Part shown: piece after piece, positions 10,007-20,272 of the stretch
Position numbering within the stretch: position 1 is the stretch's first letter
How the letters are laid out: every line of letters starts with the position of its first letter
Source: Psychrobacter sp. WY6
Lineage (GTDB): Bacteria; Pseudomonadota; Gammaproteobacteria; Pseudomonadales; Moraxellaceae
Length of the DNA stretch: 64,000 bases
Reading direction: 5' to 3'
Assembly: GCF_018448495.1 (NCBI RefSeq)
Contig: NZ_CP049902.1
Span: forward strand, 1,426,001-1,490,000
Made by a program: the position numbers and the translations under genes
Notes under the pieces: generated by a model
What the model was told of the DNA's origin: nothing
The model's input: the letters and a program-made list of their open reading frames with translations, nothing else
Databases searched by the model: none

Positions 10007-10672
10007 ATGGATATTATTTTAGCTTCTGGTTCGCCGCGCCGTCGTGAGCTGTTAGAAAGAGCACAACTAGAATTTAGCACATTGAGTGTAGATGTTGATG
10101 AAACACAGCATGATGAGGAGTCACCCACAGACTATATCGAGCGCATGGTCGCCACTAAAGCTGAGGCTGCCATACAGCAACTAGCATCACGCTTGAAAAC
10201 GGATAAAAGCTGTTTTTCTGACTCACTTATCATTTTAACGTCTGATACCATCGGTGTGCTGGCAGATGGTCAAACAGTTCTGGTCAAGCCAGTCGATCGT
10301 GAGCACGCTTATAGCATGTGGCAACAGATGTCTGATAATGTCCATGAAGTATGGACAGCGGTTCAAGCAACTTATATATCATTATCTTCTAAAGTGGCTA
10401 ACAGCTCAACTCATGAGCCAGTATTTCAAATCATTAATCAGCAACGAATCACTGAGCGTACCGAAGTGACCTTTATAGCGCTCACTGCGGAGATGATGAG
10501 TAACTATTGGGAAAGTGGCGAGCCTGCTGATAAAGCGGGTGGTTATGGTATACAAGGCTTAGGTGCTATTTGGGTCAGCCGTATCAATGGTAGCTATACC
10601 AATGTCGTGGGTTTACCACTTCCACAAACGCTGGCGTTAATTAAAAACGTCACGGATATTGGTATCAAGTAA
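10007..10672 (+). CDS. maf: Maf-family nucleotide pyrophosphatase
   Basis: Maf/YhdE-type enzyme that hydrolyses non-canonical or dTTP/UTP-type nucleoside triphosphates to monophosphates. The N-terminal signature ILASGSPRRRELL and the central SDTIGVL and KPVDREHAYSMWQQMS motifs are present, as is the C-terminal DKAGGYGIQGLGA loop. 221 residues, slightly longer than the E. coli protein owing to an insertion around residues 130-145. It lies between mreD and rng, the common gammaproteobacterial order. Confidence 0.93.
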   Translation: MDIILASGSPRRRELLERAQLEFSTLSVDVDETQHDEESPTDYIERMVATKAEAAIQQLASRLKTDKSCFSDSLIILTSDTIGVLADGQTVLVKPVDREHAYSMWQQMSDNVHEVWTAVQATYISLSSKVANSSTHEPVFQIINQQRITERTEVTFIALTAEMMSNYWESGEPADKAGGYGIQGLGAIWVSRINGSYTNVVGLPLPQTLALIKNVTDIGIK

Positions 10673-10850
10673 AATACGAGACAGAACCTGATGGAGATTA
10701 TTGGTCTCTCAGAGATTGGTTGTCACTCTAACCTGCTGCACATAATAACACGCTAGAGTAATGGGCGAGAGCCAGCTGCATTTGTTACACTATAAAGATA
10801 ATAGACGATGAACGTCTAACAAGAAAGCTGAGAGATAAGAGAAAAACATT

Positions 10851-12461
10851 ATGTCCGAAGAGCTGCTGATTAATATTAGTCCAATGGAATCCCGTGTCGC
10901 AGTTTTAGACAATGGCATCTTGGGCGAAATTTATATTGAACGTCATCATAAATTGGGTCTGGTCGGCAATATCTATCTGGGTACAGTCGTACGCGTTTTA
11001 CCTGGTATGCAGGCAGCATTCGTTGATATCGGGCAGTCGCGGACAGCATTTTTACATGTCAATGATATGCAGCGTGAGCCGCGTCCAGTAGCAGAAAATA
11101 AAAGTAAAGCGGCTGACAATAGCGATAAAAACTCGGATAGCAATATAGAAGATGCTGTGGTAGAAAATAGTACTGATAACTTGGCTGTCACGCCACCGGT
11201 GATTAGTATACAAAATACCGAAGTCATCCCTGTTTCTAAAACGTTGATTCAACATCGCTTGCATGAAAGCCAACGTATTTTAGTGCAAGTAACCAAAGAT
11301 CAGTTGGGCAGTAAAGGCGCTCGCTTGACCACCAATATATCCTTGCCATCTCGCTATTTGGTGTATCTGCCCTCAAGCGAACACATTGGTATCTCTCAGC
11401 GCATTGATGGGGAAGAGGAGCGCACCCGTCTTAAAACTGAGTTGTCTAGTTTGATGCAAACGGTCAATCTAAAAGGCGGTCTCATCGCTCGTACCGCTGC
11501 TGAACGTGTCCCTGTCGATAAGCTTGAAGAAGACATTTATTATCTATTGCAACTGTGGCGTACCATCTGCGCGCGTCGCCAAGAGATGAAACAACATCAA
11601 AGTTCTGAGCTTATTTATCAAGAGCTATCATTACCGCTGCGCTCTATCCGTGATTTGGTACACGCGGATACCGAGAAAGTCATCATTGATAATGCACAAA
11701 TTTACGCACAAGTCAGATCCTTTGCCAAAGAGTTTGTGCCTTTTGTCTATGACCGCATTGTACATTATACCGCTGAGCCATCCTTGTTTGATGTCCATCG
11801 TGTCGAAGATGATTTGCGTGATGCTTTAAAACGCCGCGTAGATTTAAAATCAGGTGGCTATCTCATTATCGACCAAACAGAAGCGATGACCACAATCGAT
11901 GTCAATACGGGATCATTCGTAGGCGGGCGTTCGTTAGAAGATACGGTTTATAAAACCAATCTTGAGGCAACTCATGCAATCGCCCGTCAGCTGCGTTTGC
12001 GTAATCTAGGCGGTATTATCATCCTAGACTTTATTGACATGCTTGAACAGCAGCATAAAGATGATGTGTTAGAGAGTCTGCAATCACAGCTAGTACAAGA
12101 CTATGCCAAAACTAAGATTACTCAGGTCAGTGAGCTTGGGTTAGTAGAGATGACGCGTAAACGTACGCGTGAGTCGCTCGGGCAGCAGCTATGTGAGCCG
12201 TGCTCGACCTGCCAAGGACGCGGCTTTGTTAAAACGGCTGAAACCGTGTGCTTTGAGATATTCCGTGAAATCATGCGTTGTGCTCGTACTTATAACTCTC
12301 CCAAGAAATTTACGGTCGTTGCCCATGCCGCAGTGATTGATTTACTTCTCACTTCAGAGTCAGACACGGTGGCAGATTTAGAGTATTTACTTGGTAGAGT
12401 GATTACCTTTGATGTCGAAAATCTCTATACTCAAGAGCAATATGACATTGTTTTGGATTGA
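10851..12461 (+). CDS. rng: Ribonuclease G
   Basis: Endonuclease of the RNase E/G family that matures the 5' end of 16S rRNA and cuts AU-rich single-stranded RNA. It has an N-terminal S1 domain, a catalytic DNase I-like domain with TTIDVNTGSFVGG and IIILDFIDM, and a zinc link C451-STC454 (CSTCQGRG). At 536 residues it is about 45 longer than E. coli RNase G; the extra length is a Ser/Asn/Asp-rich insertion at about residues 76-128 inside the S1 domain. Confidence 0.96.
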   Translation: MSEELLINISPMESRVAVLDNGILGEIYIERHHKLGLVGNIYLGTVVRVLPGMQAAFVDIGQSRTAFLHVNDMQREPRPVAENKSKAADNSDKNSDSNIEDAVVENSTDNLAVTPPVISIQNTEVIPVSKTLIQHRLHESQRILVQVTKDQLGSKGARLTTNISLPSRYLVYLPSSEHIGISQRIDGEEERTRLKTELSSLMQTVNLKGGLIARTAAERVPVDKLEEDIYYLLQLWRTICARRQEMKQHQSSELIYQELSLPLRSIRDLVHADTEKVIIDNAQIYAQVRSFAKEFVPFVYDRIVHYTAEPSLFDVHRVEDDLRDALKRRVDLKSGGYLIIDQTEAMTTIDVNTGSFVGGRSLEDTVYKTNLEATHAIARQLRLRNLGGIIILDFIDMLEQQHKDDVLESLQSQLVQDYAKTKITQVSELGLVEMTRKRTRESLGQQLCEPCSTCQGRGFVKTAETVCFEIFREIMRCARTYNSPKKFTVVAHAAVIDLLLTSESDTVADLEYLLGRVITFDVENLYTQEQYDIVLD

Positions 12462-12897
12462 TGTTTCATAGCTTTAGATTAACAGTGCATAGTTATCAAT
12501 TCATATAAGCGTGATTATTAAGCACAGATACGGTTGTTTACATATTACTGTTTATAAAGGGTATATCAAGTCGCTACAGATATTACCCTTGCAATGACTG
12601 AAATACTATGTATAATATACACCACTGAATTATATGCGCCGCCAATCAAACAGCGGGCGCTATGACAGCTAGAGCATCGTTTCTAGCACTATTTCATTAT
12701 GCCTTTGCTGACATCCTATAATGGAAGGGTCGGCGGGGCTTTAAACTATTTTGCTTTTGGCACGCTACAAGTTCGGATAAAGAACTCATTCTGGTTAAGA
12801 ACAGAAGGCCGCTTTAAGTGAATATTTAACCAAACGGCTTTTGATCATATCTTTGCAAAGCAAAAATGACAAAAGCACATATTAGGAGCTTGCTGGC
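12462..12897 (+). promoter_or_regulatory. S10 operon promoter and long leader
   Basis: A strong promoter lies at 12589-12616: TTGCAA, a 16-base spacer and TATAAT. Transcription from about 12623 would give a leader of roughly 275 bases before rpsJ. In E. coli the S10 leader is about 170 bases and folds to allow repression by L4. Several GC-rich complementary stretches occur here (for example around 12640-12740), but I could not fit the E. coli hairpin. Confidence 0.7.
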
Positions 12898-13209
12898 ATG
12901 GCTAACCAGAGAATCCGTATCCGTCTTAAGTCTTTTGATCATCGTCTGATTGATCAATCTGCACAAGAGATTGTTGATACTGCAAAGCGCACCGGTGCGC
13001 AAGTTTGTGGTCCTGTACCGTTGCCGACTCGCATTGAGCGCTTCAACGTTCTAACTTCACCACACGTAAACAAAGACGCTCGTGATCAGTACGAAATCCG
13101 TACTCATAAGCGTATGGTTGACATCGTTCAACCTACCGACAAAACTGTGGATGCGCTAATGAAGCTTGACTTGGCGGCGGGTGTTGACGTTCAAATTGCT
13201 TTGGGTTAA
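12898..13209 (+). CDS. rpsJ: 30S ribosomal protein S10
   Basis: 103 residues, full length. It has the family motif [12 protein letters not shown] at the start and the loop [13 protein letters not shown]10 is in the 30S head and also acts as NusE in antitermination. First gene of the ribosomal cluster; GGAG lies 8 bases upstream of the ATG. Confidence 0.98.
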   Translation: MANQRIRIRLKSFDHRLIDQSAQEIVDTAKRTGAQVCGPVPLPTRIERFNVLTSPHVNKDARDQYEIRTHKRMVDIVQPTDKTVDALMKLDLAAGVDVQIALG

Positions 13210-13257
13210 TGCACATAAACACCCAACCCATTAATATAAGATATAAAGAGGTCTAAA

Positions 13258-13895
13258 ATGGCGATCGGTTTAGTCGGTAAAAAATGCGGCATGACCCGTG
13301 TCTTCACTGAAGCAGGCGCATCTATCCCTGTAACAGTGGTTGAGATCAGTGCTAATCGCATTACTCAAGTAAAAAATACTGATGTAGATGGCTATCAAGC
13401 CATCCAAGTTACCACAGGTACCCGTCGTGACAGCCGCGTAGCAGCAGCTCAAAAGGTCACTTCGCTAAAGCTGGCGTTGCCGCTGGTCGTGGTGTTTGGG
13501 AATTTCGTGCCAATGATAGCGATCTTGAAGGTCGTGAAATTGGTGGTGAGATCCTAGCTGACTTGTTCGAACAAGGTCAGATGGTTGATGTCACAGGTAA
13601 CAGTAAAGGTAAAGGCTTTCAAGGCGGCGTGAAGCGTCACAACTTCAGCATGCAAGATGCCACTCATGGTAACTCAGTATCTCACCGTGCCATTGGTTCA
13701 ACTGGTCAAAACCAGTCACCAGGTAAAGTCTTCAAAGGCAAAAAAATGCCAGGTCAGATGGGTAACAAACGCGTTACCGTTCAGGGCCTAGAAGTGATAT
13801 CGGTTGATGTTGAAAAAGGGTTACTTGTCATCAAGGGTGCTATCCCAGGTGCCACCGGTGGCGATGTCATCGTACGTCCGTCAGTCAAAGCCTAA
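13258..13895 (+). CDS. rplC: 50S ribosomal protein L3 (frame break)
   Basis: Assembly-initiating protein of the 50S subunit, reaching into the peptidyl-transferase region. It starts [16 protein letters not shown]. The frame breaks near 13456, where AAAAGGTCAC should read AAAAGGGTCAC; the restored sequence is [19 protein letters not shown] and continues to [12 protein letters not shown]. Corrected length is 212 residues. It cannot be a genuine pseudogene because the protein is essential. Confidence 0.96.
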
Positions 13896-13909
13896 GCAAG
13901 GGGATTAAC

Positions 13910-14510
13910 GTGGATTTAAAAACAGTTACAGGGGCGGCAGTTGAGCTTTCTGATACGGCTTTCGGTCGTGAATTCAACGAAGCACTAGTGCATCAAGTCG
14001 TCACCGCATATCTTGCTGGTGCTCGTCAAGGTACACGCGCTCAAAAAACCCGTGCCGAAGTTTCTGGTGGTGGCATTAAGCCATGCGCCAAAAAGGTACT
14101 GGTCGGCTCGTGCAGGTTCTATTCGTAGCCCAATCTGGCGTGGGGGCGGTCGTGCATTCGCGGCTAAACCACAAGATTGGTCACAGAAAGTTAACCGTAA
14201 AATGTATCGCGGTGCTATGCAGTGTATCTTAGCCGAATTGATTCGCCAAGAGCGTTTGATTTTGGTCGAAGAACTAAGCGTTTCTGGACCTAAGACTAAA
14301 GAGTTGATTGCAAAGTTAGGTGAGTTAAATGCATCACGTGCATTAATCGTCACTAAAGAAGTTGACGAAAACTTATACTTAGCTGCTCGCAACATCCCAC
14401 ATGTCAATGTACTTGATACAAGTGAAGTGGATCCAGTGAGTTTGATCGCTTTTGATAAAGTGATCATGACAGTCGAAGCTGCGAAACAATTTGAGGAAGC
14501 ACTAGCATGA
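13910..14510 (+). CDS. rplD: 50S ribosomal protein L4 (two frame breaks)
   Basis: 50S protein lining the exit tunnel; in enterobacteria it represses the S10 operon. A GTG start follows AGGGGA. Two nearby single-G losses break the frame: CCATGCGCC for CCATGGCGCC (about 14085) and GGTCGGCTCG for GGTCGGGCTCG (about 14106). This restores the tunnel loop [18 protein letters not shown]. Corrected length is 200 residues, as in E. coli (201). The stop overlaps the rplW start. Confidence 0.96.
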
Positions 14511-14857
14511 ATAACGCAAGACTTTATCAGATCCTAAGAGGACCTGTATTCTCAGAAAAATCTCAAATGCTTGGCGACTCACTTGGTGTGCAGGTATTTA
14601 AAATTGACTCTAACGCTACTAAGCTTGAAGTCAAAAAAGCGGTTGAGATGATGTTTGAAGGTGTTGAAGTTTTAAAAGTAAACACTTTGAATGTTAAAGG
14701 TAAGACAAAGCGTTTTGGTAAAAGTATCGGCCGTCGTAATGACTACAAAAAAGCCTACGTTACCTTAAAAGCTGGTCAAGATGTACAAATGGCTGATGCT
14801 GGTGAAGAGGTCGCGAATACGACTGCTTCTACTAGTGAAACAGCGAACAACGAATAA
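14507..14857 (+). CDS. rplW: 50S ribosomal protein L23
   Basis: Exit-tunnel-rim protein that docks trigger factor and SRP. 116 residues: a standard core with [10 protein letters not shown] and [17 protein letters not shown], plus an acidic/Ser-Thr C-terminal tail of about 18 residues beyond the E. coli end. It overlaps rplD by four bases (ATGA). Confidence 0.97.
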   Translation: MNNARLYQILRGPVFSEKSQMLGDSLGVQVFKIDSNATKLEVKKAVEMMFEGVEVLKVNTLNVKGKTKRFGKSIGRRNDYKKAYVTLKAGQDVQMADAGEEVANTTASTSETANNE

Positions 14858-14868
14858 GGATTACACTC

Positions 14869-15693
14869 ATGCCTATCGTAAAAGCAAAGCCAACATCACC
14901 AGGCCGTCGTTTTGTTGAAAAAGTGGTGCATCCACACCTTTATAAAGGTCGTCCGTTTGCAGCGCTTCTCGAATCAAAAAGTAAAACTGGTGGTCGTAAC
15001 AATAATGGTCGCATAACGACTCGTCATATTGGCGGTGGTCATAAGCAGCATTATCGTATTATCGATTTCAAACGTACTAAAGACAATATCCCAGCCACGG
15101 TAGAGCGTATTGAATACGATCCTAACCGTACTGCGCACATTGCTTTACTTAAGTACGCTGATGGCGAACGTCGCTATATCATTGCTGCTAAAAAACAAGC
15201 AGTTGGCGATACAGTAATGTCAGGTGAGCTATCACCAATTCGTCCAGGTAACTGTTTACCGCTAAAAAACATCCCATTGGGTACTGTGATCCATAATATC
15301 GAACTTAAAATCGGTAAAGGCGCACAGATGGCTCGTGCGGGTGCTAGCGTTCAGTTGTTAGGTCGTGAAGGTATTTATGCTATTCTACGTATGCGCTCTG
15401 GCGAAACTCGCCGTGTACACGTGAACTGCCGTGCCGTTATTGGTGAAGTTTCTAACACTGAAAACAACTTGAAATCACTTGGTAAAGCCGGTGCTTCACG
15501 TTGGCGTGGTGTTCGTCCTTCTGTTCGTGGTGTTGCTATGAACCCGGTTGATCACCCACATGGTGGTGGTGAAGGTCGTAATAAAGGTCGCCATCCAACC
15601 AGCCCTTGGGGTCAGAAGTCTAAAGGACTTAAAACGCGTAGTAATAAGCGTACTGACAATATGATCATCCGCCGTCGCGCCAAGAAGAAATAA
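14869..15693 (+). CDS. rplB: 50S ribosomal protein L2
   Basis: Large 50S core protein needed for subunit joining and peptidyl transfer. 274 residues, intact. The C-terminal signature around [12 protein letters not shown], with its conserved His, and [12 protein letters not shown] are present. Confidence 0.98.
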   Translation: MPIVKAKPTSPGRRFVEKVVHPHLYKGRPFAALLESKSKTGGRNNNGRITTRHIGGGHKQHYRIIDFKRTKDNIPATVERIEYDPNRTAHIALLKYADGERRYIIAAKKQAVGDTVMSGELSPIRPGNCLPLKNIPLGTVIHNIELKIGKGAQMARAGASVQLLGREGIYAILRMRSGETRRVHVNCRAVIGEVSNTENNLKSLGKAGASRWRGVRPSVRGVAMNPVDHPHGGGEGRNKGRHPTSPWGQKSKGLKTRSNKRTDNMIIRRRAKKK

Positions 15694-15705
15694 AGGAAGA
15701 ATTTC

Positions 15706-15981
15706 ATGCCTCGTTCATTGAAAAAAGGTCCATTCATAGACGCGCATTTGTTTGCCAAAGTTGAGAATGCATTAGACACCAACTCACGCAAGCCAATTAA
15801 GACTTGGTCGCGCCGCTCGATGATCCTACCACAAATGGTTGGCTTAACCTTGTCTGTTCACAATGGCCGTACTCATGTACCGGTTATCGTGAGTGAACAG
15901 ATGGTTGGTCATAAACTAGGTGAATTTGCCCCGACTCGTACGTATCGTGGTCATGGCATTGACAAAAAAGCTAAGAGATAA
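15706..15981 (+). CDS. rpsS: 30S ribosomal protein S19
   Basis: 30S head protein that forms a pair with S13. 91 residues, beginning [12 protein letters not shown] and containing the signature [17 protein letters not shown]. Intact, 12 bases after rplB. Confidence 0.98.
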   Translation: MPRSLKKGPFIDAHLFAKVENALDTNSRKPIKTWSRRSMILPQMVGLTLSVHNGRTHVPVIVSEQMVGHKLGEFAPTRTYRGHGIDKKAKR

Positions 15982-15991
15982 GGTGCTTACC

Positions 15992-16321
15992 ATGGAAGTA
16001 ACTGCAAAATTACGCGGTGCCGCCATATCGGCACAAAAAGTTAGACTCGTTGCCGATGAAGTTCGTGGCAAATCTATCGAGCGTGCTTTGGATATCCTAA
16101 CGTATAGTAATAAAAAAGGCGCTGTATTTGTTAAGAAATGTCTTAACTCAGCCATCGCCAATGCCGAACACAACAACGGTCTAGATATTGATACCCTTAA
16201 AGTATCAACCATCTACGTTGATGAAGGCATTACGCTAAAACGTATCCTACCACGTGCTAAAGGTCGCGCTGATCGTATCAGTAAGCGTACCTGTCACATC
16301 ACTATAAAGGTAGGAGAATAA
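15992..16321 (+). CDS. rplV: 50S ribosomal protein L22
   Basis: Exit-tunnel constriction protein. 109 residues from the ATG at 15992 ([20 protein letters not shown]). The frame is open further upstream, but AAGG sits 9 bases before this ATG and homologues start here. The conserved hairpin [14 protein letters not shown] is intact. Confidence 0.97.
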   Translation: MEVTAKLRGAAISAQKVRLVADEVRGKSIERALDILTYSNKKGAVFVKKCLNSAIANAEHNNGLDIDTLKVSTIYVDEGITLKRILPRAKGRADRISKRTCHITIKVGE

Positions 16322-16324
16322 GTT

Positions 16325-17053
16325 ATGGGTCAAAAAGTACATCCAATCGGAATTCGTCTTGGTGTTGTAAAGAAGCATAACGCAAACTGGTATGCTAACC
16401 CTAAACAATACTCAGAATACCTAATCAACGACATTCAAGTTCGTGAATATCTGCGCAAAAAGCTTGATAGTGCTATGATTAGCAAAATCATGATTGAGCG
16501 TCCTACCGGTGCTGCTAAGATTACCATCGCCACTGCGCGTCCTGGTATCGTTATCGGTAAGAAAGGCGAAGACATCGAAAGACTTCAAAAAGAATTGACC
16601 AAAATTATGGGCGTACCTGCTCAGGTCAACATTGAAGAAATCACCTCGCCTGATCTTGATGCTCATCTAGTAGCGGAAGGTATCGCAAGTCAGCTTGAGC
16701 GTCGTGTTATGTTCCGCCGTGCTATGAAGCGCGCCGTACAGAACAGCATGCGTTCTGGTGCTAAAGGTATTAAAGTTGAGCTGTCTGGCCGTCTTGGCGG
16801 TGCTGAGATTGCTCGTACTGAATGGTACCGTGAAGGTCGTGTGCCATTGCATACACTACGCGCTGATATCGACTATTCGTCAGTACGTGCGGAAACTACT
16901 TACGGCACCATCGGTGTAAAAGTTTGGATCTTCCGTGGCGAAATCCTTGACGGTATGAACAGTGTATACAATCCCGTTAAAGAAGAGCAGACTCGTGCGC
17001 CAAAACGCCGTGGTCGTGGAAACGGAAACCGTCGAAACACAGACAGAGGTTAA
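16325..17053 (+). CDS. rpsC: 30S ribosomal protein S3
   Basis: mRNA-entry protein of the 30S subunit. 242 residues, with an N-terminal [13 protein letters not shown], a KH domain motif [14 protein letters not shown] and a basic, Arg/Gly/Asn-rich tail. Intact and 3 bases after rplV. Confidence 0.98.
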   Translation: MGQKVHPIGIRLGVVKKHNANWYANPKQYSEYLINDIQVREYLRKKLDSAMISKIMIERPTGAAKITIATARPGIVIGKKGEDIERLQKELTKIMGVPAQVNIEEITSPDLDAHLVAEGIASQLERRVMFRRAMKRAVQNSMRSGAKGIKVELSGRLGGAEIARTEWYREGRVPLHTLRADIDYSSVRAETTYGTIGVKVWIFRGEILDGMNSVYNPVKEEQTRAPKRRGRGNGNRRNTDRG

Positions 17054-17056
17054 ACT

Positions 17057-17470
17057 ATGTTACAGCCAAAACGTACCAAGTTTCGTAAAATGCACAAAGG
17101 TCGTAACACTGGGCTAGCTCATCGTGGAAGCACCGTTGCATTCGGACAAATTGGTCTAAAATCGTTGACTCGTGGTCGTATGACTGCCCGTCAAATTGAA
17201 GCAGCACGTCGTACCATCACTCGTAAAATTAAGCGTGGTGGTAAGATTTGGATTCGTGTATTCCCAGACAAACCAATTACCAATAAACCACTAGAAGTAC
17301 GTATGGGTAAAGGTAAAGGTCCTGTAGAATATTGGGTATGCGAAATCAAACCTGGTAAAGTGCTATATGAACTCGAAGGGGTTTCAGAAGAACTTGCTCG
17401 CGAAGCGTTCACGCTTGCTGCAGCAAAACTGCCCTTTAAAACTACCATTGTTAAGCGGACGATAATGTAA
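17057..17470 (+). CDS. rplP: 50S ribosomal protein L16
   Basis: 50S protein close to the A-site tRNA. 137 residues with [11 protein letters not shown] at the start, the arginine-containing [13 protein letters not shown] segment and [12 protein letters not shown]. Intact; its stop overlaps the rpmC start (TAATG). Confidence 0.98.
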
Positions 17471-17667
17471 TGAAGATCAGTGAATTACGTGATAAATCAT
17501 TAGAAGAACTGACTCAGTTACTTGATGAAAAGCAACTTGATGCTTTCCGTATTCGTATGGCTAAAGCAACTGGTCAGTTGGGTAATACCCATGAAGTACG
17601 TGTTAATCGTCGTGCGATTGCTCAGCTTCAGACTTTGATTAACGAGAAACAACGAGGCGACTCATGA
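17470..17667 (+). CDS. rpmC: 50S ribosomal protein L29
   Basis: Small two-helix protein at the tunnel exit. 65 residues, with the signature [20 protein letters not shown]. It overlaps the rpsQ start by four bases. Confidence 0.97.
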
Positions 17668-17936
17668 GCGATAACAATCAAACAGCTAATGCTAGCGTAT
17701 TGACAGGACGAGTTGTCAGTGACAAGATGGACAAGTCCATCACAGTTTTGATTGAGCGTCTGGTTCGTCATCCTTTGTATGGCAAGCAGCTTCGTCGTTC
17801 TACAAAAATCAAAGCCCATGATGAGAATAATGTTTGCCAACAAGGCGACCTTGTCCGCATCAAAGAAACGCGTCCAATCTCTAAAACCAAGTCTTGGACT
17901 TTGGTTGAAGTGGTTGAAAAAGTAGAAAAAATCTAA
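17664..17936 (+). CDS. rpsQ: 30S ribosomal protein S17
   Basis: Primary 16S rRNA-binding protein with an OB fold. 90 residues; motifs [16 protein letters not shown] and [18 protein letters not shown]. Last gene of the S10 operon segment; a 181-base gap follows before rplN. Confidence 0.97.
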
Positions 17937-17941
17937 GTAAA

Positions 17942-17970
17942 TTGCATTAAAAGCCAGAAGCTGTTAAAAT
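17942..17970 (+). promoter_or_regulatory. Candidate promoter for the spc genes
   Basis: TTGCAT, a 17-base spacer and TAAAAT lie in the gap between rpsQ and rplN, about 150 bases upstream of rplN. This is where E. coli starts its separate spc operon. Confidence 0.45.
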
Positions 17971-18117
17971 AGCCGCCTTTTTAAGGATGCTGATTGCGCC
18001 GAGCGTATATCACTCACATTAAGAGTAGCAGCGGTTATTTTTATTAAAATGCCGACTACTCATACTGTGCTAGCGGCAGCAACTGGTTTTTATTGCTCAT
18101 ACGTGTGGAGTAACGCT

Positions 18118-18486
18118 ATGATTCAGGTTGAATCGATGCTGGAAGTTGCAGATAATAGCGGTGCAAGACGAGTTCAGTGCATTAAAGTACTGGGTGGCTC
18201 TCATCGTCGTTATGCATCAGTTGGCGACATTATTAAAGTAACGGTTAAAGAAGCCATTCCTCGCGGTCGTGTTAAAAAAGGCGACGTGATGAATGCTGTA
18301 GTTGTACGCACCAAAAAAGGCGTTCGTCGTCCTGATGGTTCTGTTCTGCGTTTTGACGACAATGCTGCGGTATTGTTGAACCAAAATAAAGCACCGATTG
18401 CAACTCGTATTTTTGGACCGGTAACTCGTGAACTACGTGGTGATCAGTTTATGAAAATTGTATCACTAGCACCAGAAGTATTGTGA
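18118..18486 (+). CDS. rplN: 50S ribosomal protein L14
   Basis: 50S interface protein. 122 residues from the ATG at 18118, which has GGAG seven bases upstream and begins [17 protein letters not shown]. The open frame extends 23 codons upstream but has no ribosome-binding site there. Intact. Confidence 0.97.
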   Translation: MIQVESMLEVADNSGARRVQCIKVLGGSHRRYASVGDIIKVTVKEAIPRGRVKKGDVMNAVVVRTKKGVRRPDGSVLRFDDNAAVLLNQNKAPIATRIFGPVTRELRGDQFMKIVSLAPEVL

Positions 18487-18494
18487 GGTAATCC

Positions 18495-18811
18495 ATGTCA
18501 AAATTACGTAAAGGCGATACAGTTATCGTGATTGCTGGGAAAGACAAAGGCAAGCAAGGTACTGTACAAGCTGTAAAAAATGATCGTATTAAAGTTGAAG
18601 GCATTAATATTGTCACTAAACATCAGAAGCCAAATCAGGCAACTGGCGTTGAAGGTGGCATTCTTAAGAAAGAGCTTTTCTACATATCTCAAATGTCGCA
18701 ATATTAAATGCGCAAACCCAAAAAGCTGATCGTATTACTTATCAGTTCGGCGAAGACGGCAAGAAACAACGCGTCTATCGTTCGAACGGTGAAGTAGTGG
18801 CGACTGCGTAA
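18495..18811 (+). CDS. rplX: 50S ribosomal protein L24 (frame break)
   Basis: 50S assembly initiator. The KOW motif is at the N-terminus ([17 protein letters not shown]). The frame breaks near 18670, where AAAGAGCTTTT should read AAAGAGGCTTTT; the conserved end ([14 protein letters not shown], then [18 protein letters not shown]) then follows. Corrected length is 105 residues. Confidence 0.95.
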
Positions 18812-18832
18812 GACACTAAGGGTGTAATGGTA

Positions 18833-19369
18833 ATGGCAAGATTAAAATCTTTATATAACGAAGAATTAAAGCAGCAAATCAAAGAAGAGCTTGGTTTGGC
18901 TAATGTGATGCAAGTGCCTAAAATCACTAAAATCACACTTAACATGGGTGTAGGCGGCGCGTCTCAAGACAAGAAATTGCTTGAAGGTGCAGTAGCTGAC
19001 ATGACCGCTATCGCTGGTCAAAAACCTGTCGTCACCAAAGCGCGTAAATCAGTTGCTGGCTTTAAAATTCGTGAAGAATGGCCAATTGGCTGCAAAGTAA
19101 CGCTACGCGGTGAGCAAATGTACGAATTTTTAGATCGTCTCATTGCCATTGCAATTCCTCGTATTCGTGATTTCCGCGGTTTTTCACCTAAAGCCTTTGA
19201 CGGACGTGGTAACTACTCATTGGGTATCAAAGAACAGATCGTATTCCCAGAAGTAGATTTTGACAAGATTGATCGTATCCGCGGTATGGATGTGACAATC
19301 ACCACGTCAGCTCAATCTGATGAAGAAGGTCGCGCGTTGCTTAAAGCATTCGGCTTCCCATTTAAATAA
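18833..19369 (+). CDS. rplE: 50S ribosomal protein L5
   Basis: Binds 5S rRNA in the central protuberance. 178 residues from the ATG at 18833 ([13 protein letters not shown]), matching the usual Moraxellaceae start. An ATG two codons earlier (18827) is closer to AAGG, so the start is not certain. The core has [15 protein letters not shown] and [11 protein letters not shown]. Intact. Confidence 0.96.
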   Translation: MARLKSLYNEELKQQIKEELGLANVMQVPKITKITLNMGVGGASQDKKLLEGAVADMTAIAGQKPVVTKARKSVAGFKIREEWPIGCKVTLRGEQMYEFLDRLIAIAIPRIRDFRGFSPKAFDGRGNYSLGIKEQIVFPEVDFDKIDRIRGMDVTITTSAQSDEEGRALLKAFGFPFK

Positions 19370-19381
19370 GGTAAAGACGTT

Positions 19382-19687
19382 ATGGCAAAGAAGAGCATGA
19401 TTAACCGCGAATTAAAGCGCGAAAAAATGGTTGCTAAGTACGCTGATAAGCGTATCAAGCTAAAAGAAACTATCAGTGATATGACTGCAAGTGACGAAAC
19501 TCGTATGGAAGCGATGCTAGAGCTACAAGCTCTTCCACGCAATTCATCGCCAGTACGTCTACGCAATCGTTGTGCTATCACCGGTCGTCCTCACGGTTAC
19601 TTCCGCAAGTTTGGCTTATCACGCAATATGCTGCGTGAGCGTGTCATGCAAGGCGATGTGCCTGGTGTTCGTAAAGCAAGCTGGTAA
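19382..19687 (+). CDS. rpsN: 30S ribosomal protein S14
   Basis: 30S head protein. 101 residues: the long, zinc-free form, since the region [21 protein letters not shown] has lost the four-cysteine motif of the short form. Intact. Confidence 0.97.
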   Translation: MAKKSMINRELKREKMVAKYADKRIKLKETISDMTASDETRMEAMLELQALPRNSSPVRLRNRCAITGRPHGYFRKFGLSRNMLRERVMQGDVPGVRKASW

Positions 19688-19698
19688 GGGGTAACTAT

Positions 19699-20097
19699 AT
19701 GAGTATGCAAGATACCGTTGGGGATATGCTAACCCGTATTCGTAACGCACAAATGGCTAACAAAGTATCGGTAGCAATGCCGAGCTCTAAATTACGTAAA
19801 TCAATAGCTGATTTGCTAGTTAGCGAAGGTTATGTGGCGAGCGCTGTTGTTACTGAAGAAGCGAACAATAAAGCAAGCCTATCTATCGAATTGAAATACT
19901 TCGAAGGCCGCGCTGTCATCGAAACGATTCAACGTTTTAGCCGTCCTGGTTTACGCCAGTTCCGCGGTAAAGACGCTATCCCTACTGTTAAGCAAGGTAT
20001 GGGTGTTGCTATCGTATCAACTAGCCAAGGCATCATGAGTGATCGTGCTGCACGCGCTGCTGGTATCGGTGGTGAAATCGTCGCATTTGTAGCGTAA
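19699..20097 (+). CDS. rpsH: 30S ribosomal protein S8
   Basis: 16S central-domain binder and, in E. coli, the translational repressor of the spc operon. 132 residues beginning [18 protein letters not shown], with a C-terminal [18 protein letters not shown]. Intact. A 175-base gap with a terminator-like hairpin follows. Confidence 0.97.
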   Translation: MSMQDTVGDMLTRIRNAQMANKVSVAMPSSKLRKSIADLLVSEGYVASAVVTEEANNKASLSIELKYFEGRAVIETIQRFSRPGLRQFRGKDAIPTVKQGMGVAIVSTSQGIMSDRAARAAGIGGEIVAFVA

Positions 20098-20201
20098 GCT
20101 ACACGACGATAAAGTCTATTTGATGATTGTTAGATTTCTATTGATTGAGTAATAATGAATTATCTCAAATTGATAGGTGTCTAACGCAGTCAACTATGCT
20201 A

Positions 20202-20233
20202 AACTAACACGCTTTTTAGCCTGTTAGTTTTTT
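20202..20233 (+). terminator. Terminator-like hairpin inside the spc operon
   Basis: AACTAACA (20202-20209) pairs exactly with TGTTAGTT (20222-20229) and is followed by a T run to 20233. It sits between rpsH and rplF, where the operon is normally continuous, so it may act as an attenuator or imply a separate promoter for rplF onward. Confidence 0.55.
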
Positions 20234-20272
20234 CGCTAATATAAAGAAGTTAATTTTTTAAGGAATATTCCT

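Noticed and set aside
13985-14467. Long open frame on the strand opposite rplD
   Set aside because: Lies entirely within rplD, is not protein-like and has no ribosome-binding site; a mirror of codon bias. The same applies to 7018-7449 against mreB, 7832-8170 against mreB and 63139-63570 against groEL.
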